Origin: Nectonema munidae
Lineage: Eukaryota > Nematomorpha > Nectonematoida > Nectonematidae
Length of the DNA stretch: 64,000 nt
Reading direction: 5' to 3'
Assembly: GCA_030549495.1 (NCBI GenBank)
Contig: JAUIRK010001043.1
Location: 62,001 to 126,000, forward strand
Position numbers and translations under genes: made by a program. Shown one piece after another: positions 25,201 to 37,430 of the stretch (position 1 is its first letter; every line of letters starts with the position of its first letter). Below the pieces are notes generated by a model. The model was not told where the DNA came from and searched no databases. It saw only the letters and a list, made by a program, of their open reading frames with translations.

Positions 25201-28000
25201 AATGTACCTTTTTCATAATTTTTTTTTATACAATATCATGCTACCTTGGTTTAAGTTTGAGGAATTTTCAGAAATTCAAATTAAAATGGCGACTTTTATT
25301 TTTATTTTTTTATAAGAATATAAAATTAGCCAAATTTCAAGGATCTTTCCTCCAGATTTACACTCTTAATTTTGCCAGTAGAGAATCTTATTTCTGTGTA
25401 AAAAGCTTTTTACTTAAAAAAAATTAAATTTTTGAGTTTATATTTAAAACAAACTTTTTGAAATTGTTTGAATTTTGATAAGAATTGAGAAGATGCGAAA
25501 GTTCGAAACATCTGTCTACTAATAAATCATTGAACAAAAAGTGCATTTATTATAAGTGGTGCTTTTTTTAGACTTTTTTTTATTATAAAAATTTGTCTTC
25601 CGAAATCAATGACTTTTTTAATCCCTCATATGAAATGTTTAGTATTCAAGCCAACCAGATTTCATGGCAAAAGGAACAGCTCCATTCATTCCTGCAAAGC
25701 CTCCAAGACCCCCTTTTGAAAAGTTTATTGTGGCGAAGCCGTACACCGAATCTCCGTATTTGCAGTCGTTCCGACGCTCTTCGAGTTTTTCCTCATCCTC
25801 TTTCGATAACATATCGAACTCTGCACCTGTCATGAATAGGGTTTGTCAGCCCTTTTCTTCCAATCGTGAATTCAATCCAAACGTCAATCAAAATATTCTT
25901 GATCGTGGAGTTGTACGTCAATCACCGAATGTGGCGTATAGTAATCGCTTCATTGCTACTTCTCCTGTCAATCTTTATGAACAGTTCAAAAACCAAACTA
26001 TCAGTTACGACGACAACTTTACGAAGCCTACTGCTCGAAATACTGCTTATAGCGAGCGTTCTTTGAACCCGGATCATAAGATTTACAAATCTGTCAACAA
26101 TTTACCATCCATTGACTCACCATATTCCTTCTCTAATTTCAAAAATTCACCTTCATTTTTCGCGAGTGAAGACCAAACCTCCTTCCAGAGAACAAATGAA
26201 ACAGCTGGCGAATATTTGAATGATGCCATACGGGAATTCAGATCTCCTTCAAGCTTATCCCGACAAAGGTAACATAATTTGTTTAAAGCTGGTTTAGAAA
26301 AAATTACGTTAATCCTAACAACATTAAAAAATACTGATGGGCGTATTGGATTTTTCAAATCAAGTCCAAAATCAATAATCGCTTTATTGATCTGTGATAC
26401 AATATATGAATTTTGATTATTTTATTTTTTTACTCCCATATATCTTCCTCTTTCTTTTTGACTTTTGTGTCTCAATTAAATCCTTGCTTTTAACCGAAAA
26501 TATATTTTTCAAGATTCATAAAATTTTTGCTGATTTTTATGATTGGATTACCAGTTAATGATTTTTCTCAATAGATAATAAACGAAGAAAAGAAAATGAT
26601 TAATACTCTAATATCATTTATAAAAGCAAAAATACTCATAATAGCTCTTAGCCTTCTTCAGTTGAAAGTGAAAGAGTTTTTAGTATTGGAGGAAATATTT
26701 ATTCTCCTAAAAGAAATCGCTTAGGAGCAAAAACAGGAGAAATGCTTATGTTTTTGCACTATAATTTACGAAAGCTCCAATTTAATTACGATTGATTCAA
26801 AAGATCTCTATGTAATATTAATAAAATTTTATTCTATCATTTTATGCTGAATATGCTTCTCACTGCTCAAATTTATGACTATAGTTTTTTTAATTTTCAA
26901 AATTTATACTCAAAATTTTCAAAAGTGGATTATTTATATAATTTTGCTTTCATTTTGAGGATATTTATTCGCAAAAAGTGATAGAAATTAATTGAAGTTC
27001 AAAATAATATTAAAAAGTTATTTCAAGTTGTAATATTTTAGAATCGGAATTGTATCGGGAATCGTATTGGGAACAGGTATATTAAGTAGTATCGGAATCG
27101 TTATTAATTTTGGTATCGTCCCATCACTAAATAGTACTCAATTCAAAGACTGACTCATTTATTCTTTTTAAATGTGATTCATTGACAAAAATGGCTAATC
27201 ACCCAATATGGGTGCACTATTTTGCGAAAAACGATTCTCTCAGTGTCCCCTTTTATCCCCAGTTGTTTTGTGTTGAATTTTTTTGGTTAAAAATGCAAGA
27301 ATTTAATAATGAATGATTTCTTGCCCTTTTTTATTTAAAAAATTAATTTTTAAGCGACTTTTATTGATTTTATTGACTTCAAGATGTTTATTGTGATTTT
27401 ATTTACGCAAACCAATCTTCTGTCCTTCTTTTTCATGGACTTTTTATATGACTTATTTTATGGGATCTTTAGGTCCTATTCGCTTCCAAGAGGTTTTAAT
27501 GAATGTTGCGCGCATGAAGTTACACTGTATTTTCCAATTTCAAATTGAATCCCACTTCAACAAGCCTTCCATTCAAATAGGCGTTAAATTAATCTAGCCG
27601 CATCTTTTGAATTACGTTTTAAACGATTTTTCAAGTATGATAAAAGAAATACACTGAATTTTCAAAAATTAATACCTCAATAATATTTAAATTAGTCCAT
27701 CTCTATACTGTGAATTGTGAAATTTTTTATAATTTCAATGTTTTTGCAGGGAAGAGCAGTGCTTTCTGAATCACCAATACATCAATGCTTTGAAAAAGAA
27801 CACTAAAAGTAAGCTATTCCTTCATTTTATTTTGAAATAAACGAATTTAAAGGACGGAATGCCATTCCAAGTGTAAGTGCTTTCAAAAGTTGTGTTAAAT
27901 TACGCTATGGGGAATAATTTTGCAATTTATCAGGTGTAAAGAGTGGTATGAAGTTAACTTTCCTTTTCGAGAAACGGACTTTTATTAATCGTAACAATTG
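22256..28000 (+). CDS. Spliced host gene for a Ser/Pro-rich protein of unknown family (at least 5 exons)
   Basis: Exons are 22256-22745, 24599-25192, 25643-26268, 27750-27808 and 27934-28000, each bounded by AG and GT. Reading phases agree across every junction (0, 0, 2, 1). The first ATG (22269) has A at -3 and an in-frame TGA just upstream, so it is the likely start, with 5'UTR continuing to a possible acceptor at 22255. The product so far is about 607 residues. Residues 1-50 are acidic and probably helical, 55-160 Pro/Ser-rich, about 160-230 charged and likely the most constrained (SVFGQAILAKKQEIAMRHLN, KPFTYTPFLDEL), 270-300 Lys/Glu/Tyr-rich, and 370-565 Ser/Asn/Phe-rich with PFIPAKPPRPPFEKF, an SH3-ligand-like proline run. 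No signal peptide, membrane segment or catalytic motif is visible. The style suits a cytoskeletal or scaffold protein, but that is only an inference from composition. I do not recognise the family. Confidence 0.75.
22269..22745 (+). CDS. Exon 1 of coding sequence (residues 1-159)
   Basis: Runs from ATG 22269 to the donor GTAATT at 22746, ending in phase 0 after ...IPGKE. Upstream, TTTTTTTAAACAG ends at 22255 and could be the acceptor of a 5'UTR intron. Composition is clearly coding: 477 bp with markedly higher GC than the flanks and many Pro, Ser, Thr and Glu codons. The open frame continues past the donor into AT-rich sequence, which is why a longer unspliced reading is misleading. The donor is not perfect (GAA|GTAATT), but the phase match with exon 2 supports it. 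Confidence 0.75.
22811..22926 (+). repeat. tRNA-derived SINE, copy C, in intron 1
   Basis: Contains GAATGAGGTTGGTTAGATGC (A-box region), then AGGTCTCGGGTTCGATTCGG (B box). These are followed by CATTGAGCCTTCTTTGCTCA, TAGTTCCGCACAATG and TACTTTTACCTT. It lacks the GATGAAAACACCC block of copies B and E. It begins only about 65 bp after the exon 1 donor. Confidence 0.7.
24599..25192 (+). CDS. Exon 2 of coding sequence (residues 160-357)
   Basis: The acceptor is TTTTTGTCGTTGAAG|CC at 24598 and the donor GTAAGA at 25193. The exon is 594 bp, phase 0 at both sides. It encodes PDPPSSVFGQAILAKKQEIA onward, a strongly charged stretch with GKGEEEDYVKKGKILNKVLA and KKPFTYTPFLDELKEHTVK, then Ser-rich linkers and KNYDEYLKEKYKEYEGDEK. 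This is the best part of the protein for a homology search because it is the least low-complexity. The open frame extends upstream only into intron sequence, so a start at 24587 is not real. Confidence 0.8.
25643..26268 (+). CDS. Exon 3 of coding sequence (residues 358-566)
   Basis: The acceptor GAAATGTTTAG ends at 25642. It is the only nearby AG that keeps phase 0 with exon 2. The donor is AAAG|GTAACA, leaving two bases of a split codon. The product is rich in Ser, Asn, Phe and Tyr and includes SFSSSSFDNISNSAPVMNR and the proline run PAKPPRPP. The ATG at 25664 is internal, not a start. Without splicing the frame would stop four bases after the donor, which fits a real intron there. Confidence 0.75.
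26652..27129 (+). pseudogene. hAT transposon fossil in intron 3 (C-terminal dimerisation domain plus terminal repeat)
   Basis: An open stretch at 26652-26795 encodes PSSVESERVFSIGGNIYSPK, then RNRLGAKTGEMLMFLHYNLR and a stop. This is the hAT-family C-terminal dimerisation motif, compare the family pattern SS--SERVFS--G-I-S-KR--L----V--L. About 320 bp further, GGTATCGTCCCATCACTA at 27112-27129 is the complement of TAGTGATGGGACGATACC, a hAT-like 3' terminal repeat. The 5' end and most of the transposase are absent. The fossil sits wholly inside the intron between exons 3 and 4, in the same orientation as the host gene. Confidence 0.75.
27750..27808 (+). CDS. Exon 4 of coding sequence (short, 59 bp)
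   Basis: The acceptor is TTCAATGTTTTTGCAG and the donor AAAA|GTAAGC. One base completes the codon split at exon 3, then EEQCFLNHQYINALKKNTK follows and one base remains. It is too short to be seen as an ORF; support comes from both strong splice signals and the phase agreement on both sides. Confidence 0.65.
27934..28000 (+). CDS. Exon 5 of coding sequence (67 bp)
   Basis: The acceptor is GCAATTTATCAG and the donor CAATTG|GTAAGC. Two bases complete the serine codon begun in exon 4, followed by VKSGMKLTFLFEKRTFINRN and N, with two bases (TG) left over. The intron before it is only 125 bp. The reading is open in exactly the needed phase. Confidence 0.55.
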
Positions 28001-28530
28001 GTAAGCAAGTGTAGATTTAAGAATCTAGAAAATAAAAAAGATATTGATTAAAATCCAATTTAGTGCAAGCTTATTCCTTTTTGGATTTCAAGATTCGTTA
28101 ATCTGCTCTTAAATTTTTTTTATCACTTTTGACAAGCTATTTGCGGAACGGTTTTTTAAAGAGCTTTCGAAATAAAGAGACCCAAACGTAACTCTCTTTG
28201 ATGTTTTGAATGATGATAGTCTGATCTTTTCCCTAACATACATAGAATATATATCACTTTTCTATTTTAAACTGGTCTTTATATTTCTACTTCAAAATCG
28301 TACTCATCTGTTTTAAGTTCGCCTTTTTCATTTTAAAATGTGTGTCTATTTACATTTTTATTTTGACTTATTTTATGTTGGACCTTTCACATCATTATAT
28401 TATAACATACAAACATTCTTTTTACTGATGTTTTAATTTAAGTAAAATTTAAATCATTTTGATTCATTTTCATTTTTTGAACAATTTAAAGAAGTAGCAA
28501 ATATATCCTTGGTCTTTTTCCTTTTAACAG

Positions 28531-28546
28531 CAAAAGTTGTAGATAG
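28531..28546 (+). CDS. Candidate terminal exon (very short)
   Basis: A good polypyrimidine tract and acceptor, TCTTTTTCCTTTTAACAG, ends at 28530. Joined to the TG left by exon 5 it reads Cys-Lys-Ser-Cys-Arg and then TAG, giving a protein of about 612 residues ending CKSCR. The phase fits, but so short an exon could fit by chance, and the gene may instead continue further downstream. No convincing AATAAA follows closely. Confidence 0.25.
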
Positions 28547-31500
28547 ATTCATTTTATATAATAATTCAGAGAATCTGTCAAATTAAAATATGCTTATGCA
28601 CCATGAATTATTTACCATGAATTAATATTTTACCATGTTCATTTTATGAATACATTTTACCATGAATCAATATTTTTCTTGGTAGGATATTGTCAATCAT
28701 ACCAAATTCTAGAATAATGGAAGATGTGAAAATTTCTAAATCCACGCATCAAGACACCCATATGGGAATGTACATTGTACAGCTTAGCGAATCAGAATGT
28801 TAGTGCATTTCGAAATCGAGGACATGAATGCAATGTTCTATATTAAATATTTTAAAGTTGTGGTCTTTTTTCCTTATTTGGCGCACACAAATTGTTTGGT
28901 ATGATTGGGTGAAAATTTTTGAATATTTTTTTCTCTTAACCAATCAAATAAGAGAGAATTGAAACAATTATTTTCTTCCTTGAAACAAATACATAAAAAA
29001 TGTTTTAAACGTACTATTACATCACTAATAGTAGAAAAAAGCATCGATATCATTATAAAATTACACATATGTTCACACATACACCGGCTTGAGGCGGCGA
29101 TGCGAAAATACCCGACTTCGATTGGTGTTTACGAATATCAAAAAGTGGACTCCGATTCATACAACAGGAGATTTGGTTTCAGTTCATCAATATGCAATCA
29201 TTTGGTTTCAGTAAAGCAATCAAATATATCCATCGACACTATAAATATAGCGCATCTCTGCTTTATTTTTATTAAAAACTTTCAATAAAACATATTAATC
29301 AATTGCTAACTATGATTGGTGAACCATAGTGACGCTGACCATACTGTTTTGTGGCAAAGATGAGATATTTCAACTCAAAAAATGATATCTTCAAACGCAA
29401 GCTTAGTTGAAGATAAATTCAAAACAAACTTACATATGTTATGAATATCATTATAATAAAACAAACATACTTTTCACTCTTATTTTTCTGATATAAGATT
29501 TTTTTAAAATAAATTTTAGTCTTTCAAAGTTTTAGAATAAAAACTTTGTCGCATTCATAATTCCTTTTTTATTTAGGAAAGATAACATATGAACTAAATT
29601 TTCAAAATCATCATCTAAGAAATTCTTTTAGAAATGTTGAAAAGTGAACCTTCCCATATGTATCAATTTTCATCCGTGCTTTTTAGGATATCTATTTTTT
29701 ATTCGCATTATTAATTTAGCGACTTTTTGGGGCCAATTTGGCATGAAGGATATCTGTTGGAATGCGTAGATTCCATTTAGATTCCATACACTTTTCATTG
29801 CTTCTTTTTGTAGACACTACTAGTCAAGGCAACTTCTACATTCGATACAACATAGATGGCACAACTGATTTTTGAAAGTTCTTCTCTGAATCTACAAAGT
29901 TCTCTCGTTCTCTGAGATGTGAATATCTCATATATCATCTTTGCTGTTTGCGTCTTTTCTGTTGTGTTTTCCATACACGCACGCACGCACGCATATACAC
30001 ATAATCTAGTGCTGCTTGCATCATCATCTCATCCCAGGATTTGTAATGGAAGCCGGATACTTTATCAATTTTTGACAGGCGCATGTGGTAACGTTTTGAG
30101 CCTTTTCAAAGAGAAAGAGCAAATTTTGAGGTCATTGCACACAAATGTTTGTCTTCGCTACTTTAATTTGCTTTGGAGATTATTCTTTATTTTTTTAATT
30201 ATTATCATTGTTGTTATATCTCATCATTATTTCTGAATATACGCGCGCATACATTTGTATTTATTCATATTTTACATATGTTAATATGCATAAACCACGT
30301 GTATATTTAAAATAAATTTATAAATTTTATATTTTTACTCTGTCTCATTCAGTATGCTCTGTTTCTAGCTCGCCTTCCTTTTGATTTTCTTTGACAAAAT
30401 AAACTTTGGCTTTAAAACTCCAAAGTTTAAGCAATAAAGGATTCATAATCCAAAAAACCGTGCCTGATCCAATTAGAGAGCTTCTCTCGCCTTGAACAAG
30501 AAAAATTTTATGCCATATTTAACTAATTCAAATTTACTTTGTATGTTTGTTGTTTTAATTGTAAAGCTTTCAATTGGTAAATTTTGTTAATTTCTGGTTA
30601 TTGAAATCTCACAAAATTTTGATACTAATAAAAATTTATCATAGCTACAGATATGTTCATTAGATCCTTTTTTGTGATTTGTACGTGTAAATGATGATCC
30701 TTACTTTTACGGAATCTAAATCTATCCAAATTGCATGACATGATAAAAAATTTGCAAAAATCAAGAGATTAGGAAGAAGTCTGACAACAGCATGAAAAAA
30801 AGGTGAGCATTTGATTTTAAATGATAGAATTGAAAGATGACAGTAAGAAGTGAAAAAAATTTTTGGAAAAAAAAGTTCCAAAAGCATGAAGAATTAATTA
30901 GTCCCAAAAAAAAGTAAATGACAACCTAAAAACGAATCCAAATTGTGGGAGAAAATGATTTACTGTGATGTAAACCAATCATATTTCTTTGTTTTAATGC
31001 GCTTTAAAGAGTGTTTAGTTAGTTGAGATTTAAATCTGAAGAAAGAGCGCTAAACACCTTAGAAACATGAAGAAGAAGAATGCGTGTAGATTGGGATTTA
31101 AAAAATACAGAAATTTTGAATCCAAACATTTTTCAGCGCCCTATGCTGAATGACATCACATTGGAATCAAAGGTGGTATGCTGAAAAATTTCAGAAATTT
31201 TCAATTGTCATACAGGAGGTTGCAAACAGAGAATAGATACAAGAAAAAAAGCTTCAAGGAATTTTCATACACCTTGATCATTCAAGAAAAGTCAATTTTA
31301 TTAGATTTTCAGTCCGTGAGACGGCCTTTTTATGATTTGAAGAATGGAGAAGAATCATCCGCATATAAAATAGGGGGTTCAAACGGATAAACAAAGTTGA
31401 CGATATCGTTGTCAAAATTGGGAAAAAGTAGAGAATCGCGAGTATGAAGCGTTGCAACAAAGTTTTGTATAAACGCAAATTTTTTGTGAGCAAATTGAGA

Positions 31501-32609
31501 GAACGAAATGATAGAATGGAAATATTCTAAAAAGGAAATGAACGTATTAACATCATCTTTTTGGAAATTTTAGAAAACCGCGAAGCTAAAGACACTGACC
31601 GATATTTGCTAAGACGATATCGAGGATTGCGGAATAAACTGATTTGTTAAATGTAATTTTCAAGGACAAGAGCAATTGAGAAGTAGATTTCTTCAGGATG
31701 GAGATTGGATTGCGATTGCAAAGAAAGAAGTGTCAGGTAGCAGCTGAAGATTTTTGATTCAGAAATTTCATTGTAGACAACGATACATGTGCTTTTCAAA
31801 GTTATGACATTTCAACGATAGATTTTGGTGAAAAAAACTAAATTGGATTTTTGAAAGGTGTTGAGCAGAGAAATTGATATTTCATTTAGATGACCTATTT
31901 GAACATTGAATATTTTAAATATTGAAATTCTGGTTGAACTGCAAAAAAATTGTCATTGATTGCAAGGGTTCTTAGTTTTATTTATTTGAAGTTCAAGTTC
32001 GAGAAAAAACTTTCACATTTTTCTACACTTTGAACAATTGCACAATGGATCTTATTAGTTTGAGTAAAAAACAAACAAGCTGTTATCATAAAAAATTCTT
32101 GCCTTCCATCCTATGCCTGTTACTTTTTTTGTGGAAATCAGATTGTAAAGATTTCTGATAGTGTCACTTCTGAAGAGGTTGAAGTGGAGAATTATTTAGC
32201 CTAGTAAAATGAAATTGAAACCTTTTTTGAAAAGTTTATTTTTGCAATATTAGGTTTTTTACTGGAAAAACGTGTTATTTTTAGATGTTTAGTTAAAACT
32301 AAAATTGTCTTTGTATTTCAAAAAGACATTGTTAAGATATTTCTGGCATGTTATCCAATTAGAATGAAAGATGCGTGAAAGTAGGAGGAGAGAAGTAAAA
32401 AAAGAAAACAATCAATCAATCAAATTTATTTGCATGAAGGGTTCTGGAACCAAATTAAACTATCAATTTTTAAAAGATGTTCATTTTTCACTTTGCAATA
32501 TCGTATATTTTCTTCCACTTCGCAAATGTCTACAAAATTCTGCATTAATTTTCGGCGATAATAATCTAACTTGTATATGAATATTCTTCTCTTAGATAAA
32601 AAATGATTC
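28547..32609. other. Non-coding stretch downstream of the host gene
   Basis: No gene is supported. It holds a short imperfect tandem of TTTACCATGAAT words at 28600-28670 and an (ACGC)n run at about 29972-29991. A moderately GC-rich region lies at 31.0-31.5 kb, where a single acceptor-like CAG followed by a 36-bp open stretch (31138) does not fit the host gene's phase. Confidence 0.4.
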
Positions 32610-35265
32610 TTTCAAAAATTTTATTATAATGAAATTTATTTATGAACAGAGTTTTGATAAAATTTGTTATAGTTTTAAAGAGACCGTAAAATCTCTTTGT
32701 TAAAAGTTAAGTTCGTTTTAATCGGAATCGTTTCATACGAATACGATACTGTATATGATTTGAACAAAAGTTGTCAAAATGTTATTTTATTGCTCTTTTT
32801 CATTTGATCTTTTGATGCACAAAGTTAAAATCTGAGAACTTTTAATTTTTTTCAAAAACTCAAGATATATAGCAGAACTGTTGTGATATTTTTTATGTCA
32901 TTTTTTCTGTAAAATATCTTTTTTAGAAAAAAATAAATAAAAAAGCTCTTTTTTTTATTAGAAATTTATTTTTTTCAACGTGTGTTTGAAAAAACTTTTT
33001 AAGGATTTATTTTGGACACATTTTTTCCTCTCTTAAGCATTCTGATTAAAGAATCTTGATGATGTTAAGTTTTTTTTTTATCTGTTTTGTGTATTTTATT
33101 ATCAGGCCTGAATATTTGTCAACCAATATCAGTTCAAAGGTTTTTCTCTGATGAATCATTCGTGATGTTCATTGTTCAATTGCAAAAAGTTGTCCACTTT
33201 CTTCATCTAAAAGATTCTCTCTTTTACGCAAAAGGAAAAAGATGGACAAATTCAATTTAAATTAAAAATATCTTGATAGTGACTAAATTCTCACATATTG
33301 GCACCTGTGCCATTTTTGATAAATCTGACCTATTCTAAATTTTCAGATTTCTTACCCATCTTAGCTAAATGTTAACTGTAATCCTAGATGATAAGCTATA
33401 GATTAAAATATTTTTCATTTGTAAAAGAGGAACTTCTTTTTCACAGTCAAAATCTTTTTTGAAGTATATAATTAAACCACTTCCTAGTTCATTAGAACAT
33501 GGTAGATCTTTCATTTAGTCAAGATACATATTTTTTTTAATTATTTGTTTTGATCACATGTTCTCTTTTCAATTAGTTTTCAACTTGGTTCCTTCTCTCA
33601 TACAAATTTTCAAAACATTTTATAATACGTTTTATTTTTTTTAATAAATATTTCATACTTAAGATGATTGTGGAAAGAATTATAAGCCAAAATATACAAA
33701 AAAAAAGTATATTTTTACTATATACCTAATATGCAGCCATTTTTTGAAAATTTTTTACAGAACTGATTTTCAGGCATACATTACTAATTCAATTGCGACT
33801 TCGCGATATTTTTTAACCTTATTATCCAAAATCCAGTAAAAAAATAAAATAAGCATAGTCGATTTGGTATAAAACAGATATTTTATTTTTTTGAAGACAG
33901 TATCCAGAAGTAAACCGCAAATCTGATTGAAACTTTCAAATATTTTAAAACCATAAATGCTAAACCTGAGTCCAAAAATGAAACCAGCATCTTCCATTTG
34001 GCATAAAAACAGATATTTTATTTAAATTTGAAAAATATTTCTGTAGACATTAGACGTAAATCGAACATTTGATTGACACTTTCAGACATTTAAAACCTAA
34101 AAATGCAAAAAATGATTTCAGAAATAAAAATTATCATGGTCGAATTGGTATAAAAACAAATATTTCATGTAAAATTAGAGAGAATATTTTGGGATATAGT
34201 TTTCAGACATAAACCGCAAATTTGATTGACACTAGCACTAAAACCTCTAAGTGCGAAAACTGTGTTCAAAAATGAAATCATCATGATCTATTTGCTATAA
34301 AAACATATATTTCATGTAAAATTTGGATCAATATTTTTGGAAACAATTTTTAGAACTAAACGCAAATTTGATTGATACTTATAGGTATTTTCAAATTCAA
34401 ACGGCAAAAATTGAGTTCAGAAATGAAAACAGCATGATTGTTTTGGTATAAAAACATATATTTTATGTAAAATTGAGAGAATATTTTTGGAGATAGCTTT
34501 TAGAAGTAAACTGCAAATTTGATTGACATTGAGAGATATTTTAAAACCTCTAAATGTGAAAAATGAGTTCAGAAATGGAAACAGTATGGTTGATTTGGTA
34601 TAAAACATATATTTCATTCTAAAATTTGAATGAATGTTTTTGGAGACAGTTTTTAGAAGTAAACCGCAAATTTAATTAACACTTATAGGTATTTTCACAT
34701 TCTAAACGTAAAAAAATAAGTCCAGAAATGAAACCAGCATGGACGATTTAGTATAACACATATATTTCATTGTAAAATTTGAATGAATGTTTTTGGAGAC
34801 AATTTTTAGAAACCTCAAATTTGATTAACACTTATAGGTATTTCCAAATCCTAAATGTAAAAAATGAGTCCAGAAATGAAAACAGCATGACCGATTTAGT
34901 ATAAAAACATATATTTTATGTAAAATTTGAAGGTATATTTAATTAGATATATTTTTGATCAATCAAAATTTTGGTTGACATTTTCTAAATAGTAGCCATG
35001 ATTATTAAAAAAAATTAAATATAAAAAGTGTTATGCGTTCCAAACTGTATATAATTATAAATTTTTCAGGGTATTATATAATATAGATCCTAAGTTTTAA
35101 GGTTAAGTACAGATAATGTCAAAATTTTGCCGAAAATTTTAATTTTTGATTTTGATTGACAGTTTTGGACACGAAAGGTTCATTCAACTACCATGAAAAT
35201 GGTTTCAAAAGATGCAGCTAGCGATTTTTAGGAAAAGTCACAAAATTTGAAGAGATATGACATGA
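32610..35265 (-). repeat. Left arm of a long inverted repeat (satellite-bearing element)
   Basis: Read on the minus strand, this matches 53715-55735 through its length. Examples are the left arm's CTAGTTCATTAGAACATGG (about 33485) against the right arm's CCATGTTCTAATGAA (about 54982), and CAGCTAGCGATTTTTAGG (35215) against CCTAAAATTGCTAGCTG (about 53753). Indels and substitutions make it clearly old, perhaps 80-85 % alike by eye. It is 2.66 kb against 2.0 kb, the difference being mainly three extra tandem units. A pogo-like end ATACTGTA lies at about 32747-32754. Confidence 0.75.
33860..35000 (-). repeat. Tandem array of about 8 units of ~147 bp (left arm)
   Basis: The marker T(T/G)GGTATAAAA(A)CA(G/T)ATATTT(C/T)A recurs at about 33866, 34006, 34150, 34298, 34443, 34597, 34747 and 34897, a spacing of 140-154 bp. 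Each unit also contains a CGCAAATTTGATTGACACT block and a GAAATGAAA-CAGCATGA block. Units differ by many substitutions, so the array is old and not homogenised. Confidence 0.8.
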
Positions 35266-37430
35266 TATGATATGCATTTTTTATATAAAAGATGGCTTTC
35301 GATTAACCAAAGTAATCCAATACGAGAGCTTGACATTGTACTTATTGTTGGAAAAATGGCCAAATTTTTTGCTTGAAAGGGACTCAAAAAACGATTTTGT
35401 CCAATTTACTATGAGAGATTACCATAGCTAAATTAAATGTATTGGAAAGTGGTCAGACACTAGTGTTTCAAGGACCAAGGAACTAAGTAGAGTGATATTA
35501 GATCAAACAAAAATGTTATCAAAGAGGAGTTTGAGACATTGCTTACTATCAAACGAATCGCTTATGTCAGGTAGGTAGGAATCAAGACTCGAAAAAAAAA
35601 GAATTGAATAACTTCAGAAAGACGGCAAGGTAATCTGTGTACAAATCATGAATGAAAAATTAAATCCCAAAAATTCTCGAGATTTCTGCGAGAAATATCA
35701 AATAATTTTATAGATAATTTTAAGGTGGTGTTTTATGAAAACGTTATAATTTACACAAGAAATTTAAACTTTTTCATAAAAAAAATTAATTAATAGCACA
35801 CATTTTAAAAAAAACAAAAAAATATTAGGTTAAAAAACTAAAAAAAAATTATTATTATAATATAATTTATTTTATTAAAAAAAATATTTTTTTAAAATAT
35901 TAAAAAAAATATTTAATTAATTTGATTAATTAAAAAAATAATCAAGAAAACTTCATTTAGCGTTTTTATGATAACTTCTCAAAAAAAACAATCAACACTC
36001 TTATCACTTAAATGTATTCTTAATTTTGATGATGAGGAGATCAACAGCTTAAAAAATTCTTTCAGATTCAGTAAAAGTTGGAGGAATGTTCTTTAGATTT
36101 TTCAATAAATTTCCAATTGGAAAAAAACTCTAATTCAAGTATTCTAGGAGACTTAAAATTTTTATTGTTTATCATATTTAATCTTGAAATTATAGATAAA
36201 ACTTTAGAAAAAAACAAAGTATTGAGAGAACTTAGTTCATCAAAAATAAAATCAAAAAGCACTTCTGCAGTGAACAAGTTTGAATGTCTGTTACATATAT
36301 CATTTCAGAAGTTATTTTAAGAGATCATACATAAATGATGTCCTCCCAAATTTTTAAATGATCTACAAACCCAACGCATACTATTAATGTAAAATCTTTT
36401 GATAAAATCAACTTGGAAATTCCTGCATCAAAATAAAGGATCATCTATATTATCGACTGATGGTGGCCATTTTTAAATGGCACTTTCTTGCTATTTGTCG
36501 TAATGGAAGCCACTTTTAGTTGTAAAAAATTGCAGATTTTTTTGATTAAAGTGCTTGAAATGAATGCATAAATTTTGTTTTAATTCAATTTTGACGTTTT
36601 TTTCAGGCAAGACAAATTTTTTAGCTTTAAAATATTTACATTGGAAAAGTAAAATTGCAAAAATTTCCGCCAATTTAAAAAGACTTAATCTACTGTATAT
36701 GAAAAAAGGAGGCAGTGAAGGAAGTATGGTTTCTCCATTTTCCAAGATGGTAAAGCGTGCGCTCAACCACATGGGCTTGTTACGTCACAACGCGTAAAAT
36801 GTTAATGACCCAAATATTAAAGAAGCTAAACTTTTTTTTGACAAACTAATATTGAGATGATGCAGGAAGGGTTGTGTGCAAGAACACCTAACAAGTGAGA
36901 TGTTTTAAAGGACACGCTATGATTATGTTTAGTCTGAAAGAAGTTTCCATTTGGAGTTTAACCAGAGAGGTTAGTCTACTAAGCTCTTCGTTCTTGATGT
37001 TAGGAAATGGTAAACTTTCAATGTGCTAATTGGAAAAAATTATATACCAAGATTTTTAATGTTTTTACTTAAAATTTGTTTCCCAAGTCTTATTATTTTT
37101 TACTAAGATTTAGTTATATTTCTTATAACACTCTTATATTTTCTGTCACATTTGGTTTCTGAAAAAAATGCCAGATCTTCCAGACTGACGCATTGTTATC
37201 GAGGCAAAAATTTATGTCATAAAACAATCTGTTATTAAAAAAATCTGACGGATGTTGAGGTTGATGGATAAAGGAAGAAAGAATTATTCGCGTCTTGACT
37301 TATTTCAAAATAATTTATAAAAAATTTTTCTTCAATTCTAGATGGCGTTAATAATAAATTCCTTTTAATTTTTTATAATGATAATAATGGGATATACTTT
37401 TTTGTGTTTCTAAATATCAAGAGGTGCACA
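35266..37430. other. Non-coding stretch
   Basis: AT-rich. The mirror-image open frames at 36.07-36.32 and 36.49-36.80 kb on both strands are not convincing. A less AT-rich patch at 36690-36795 could be a decayed element. Confidence 0.4.

Noticed and set aside
25593-26358. Overlapping open frames on both strands around exon 3
   Set aside because: They are shadows of the coding frame in exon 3; splice phase selects only the frame used.
31138-31173. Candidate further exon of the host gene (CAG acceptor, 36-bp open stretch, GTGGTA donor)
   Set aside because: It reads open only in a phase that does not match the two bases left by exon 5, and the donor is weak.
36068-36797. Opposed open frames on both strands
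   Set aside because: AT-rich noise with no domain, start context or splice support.
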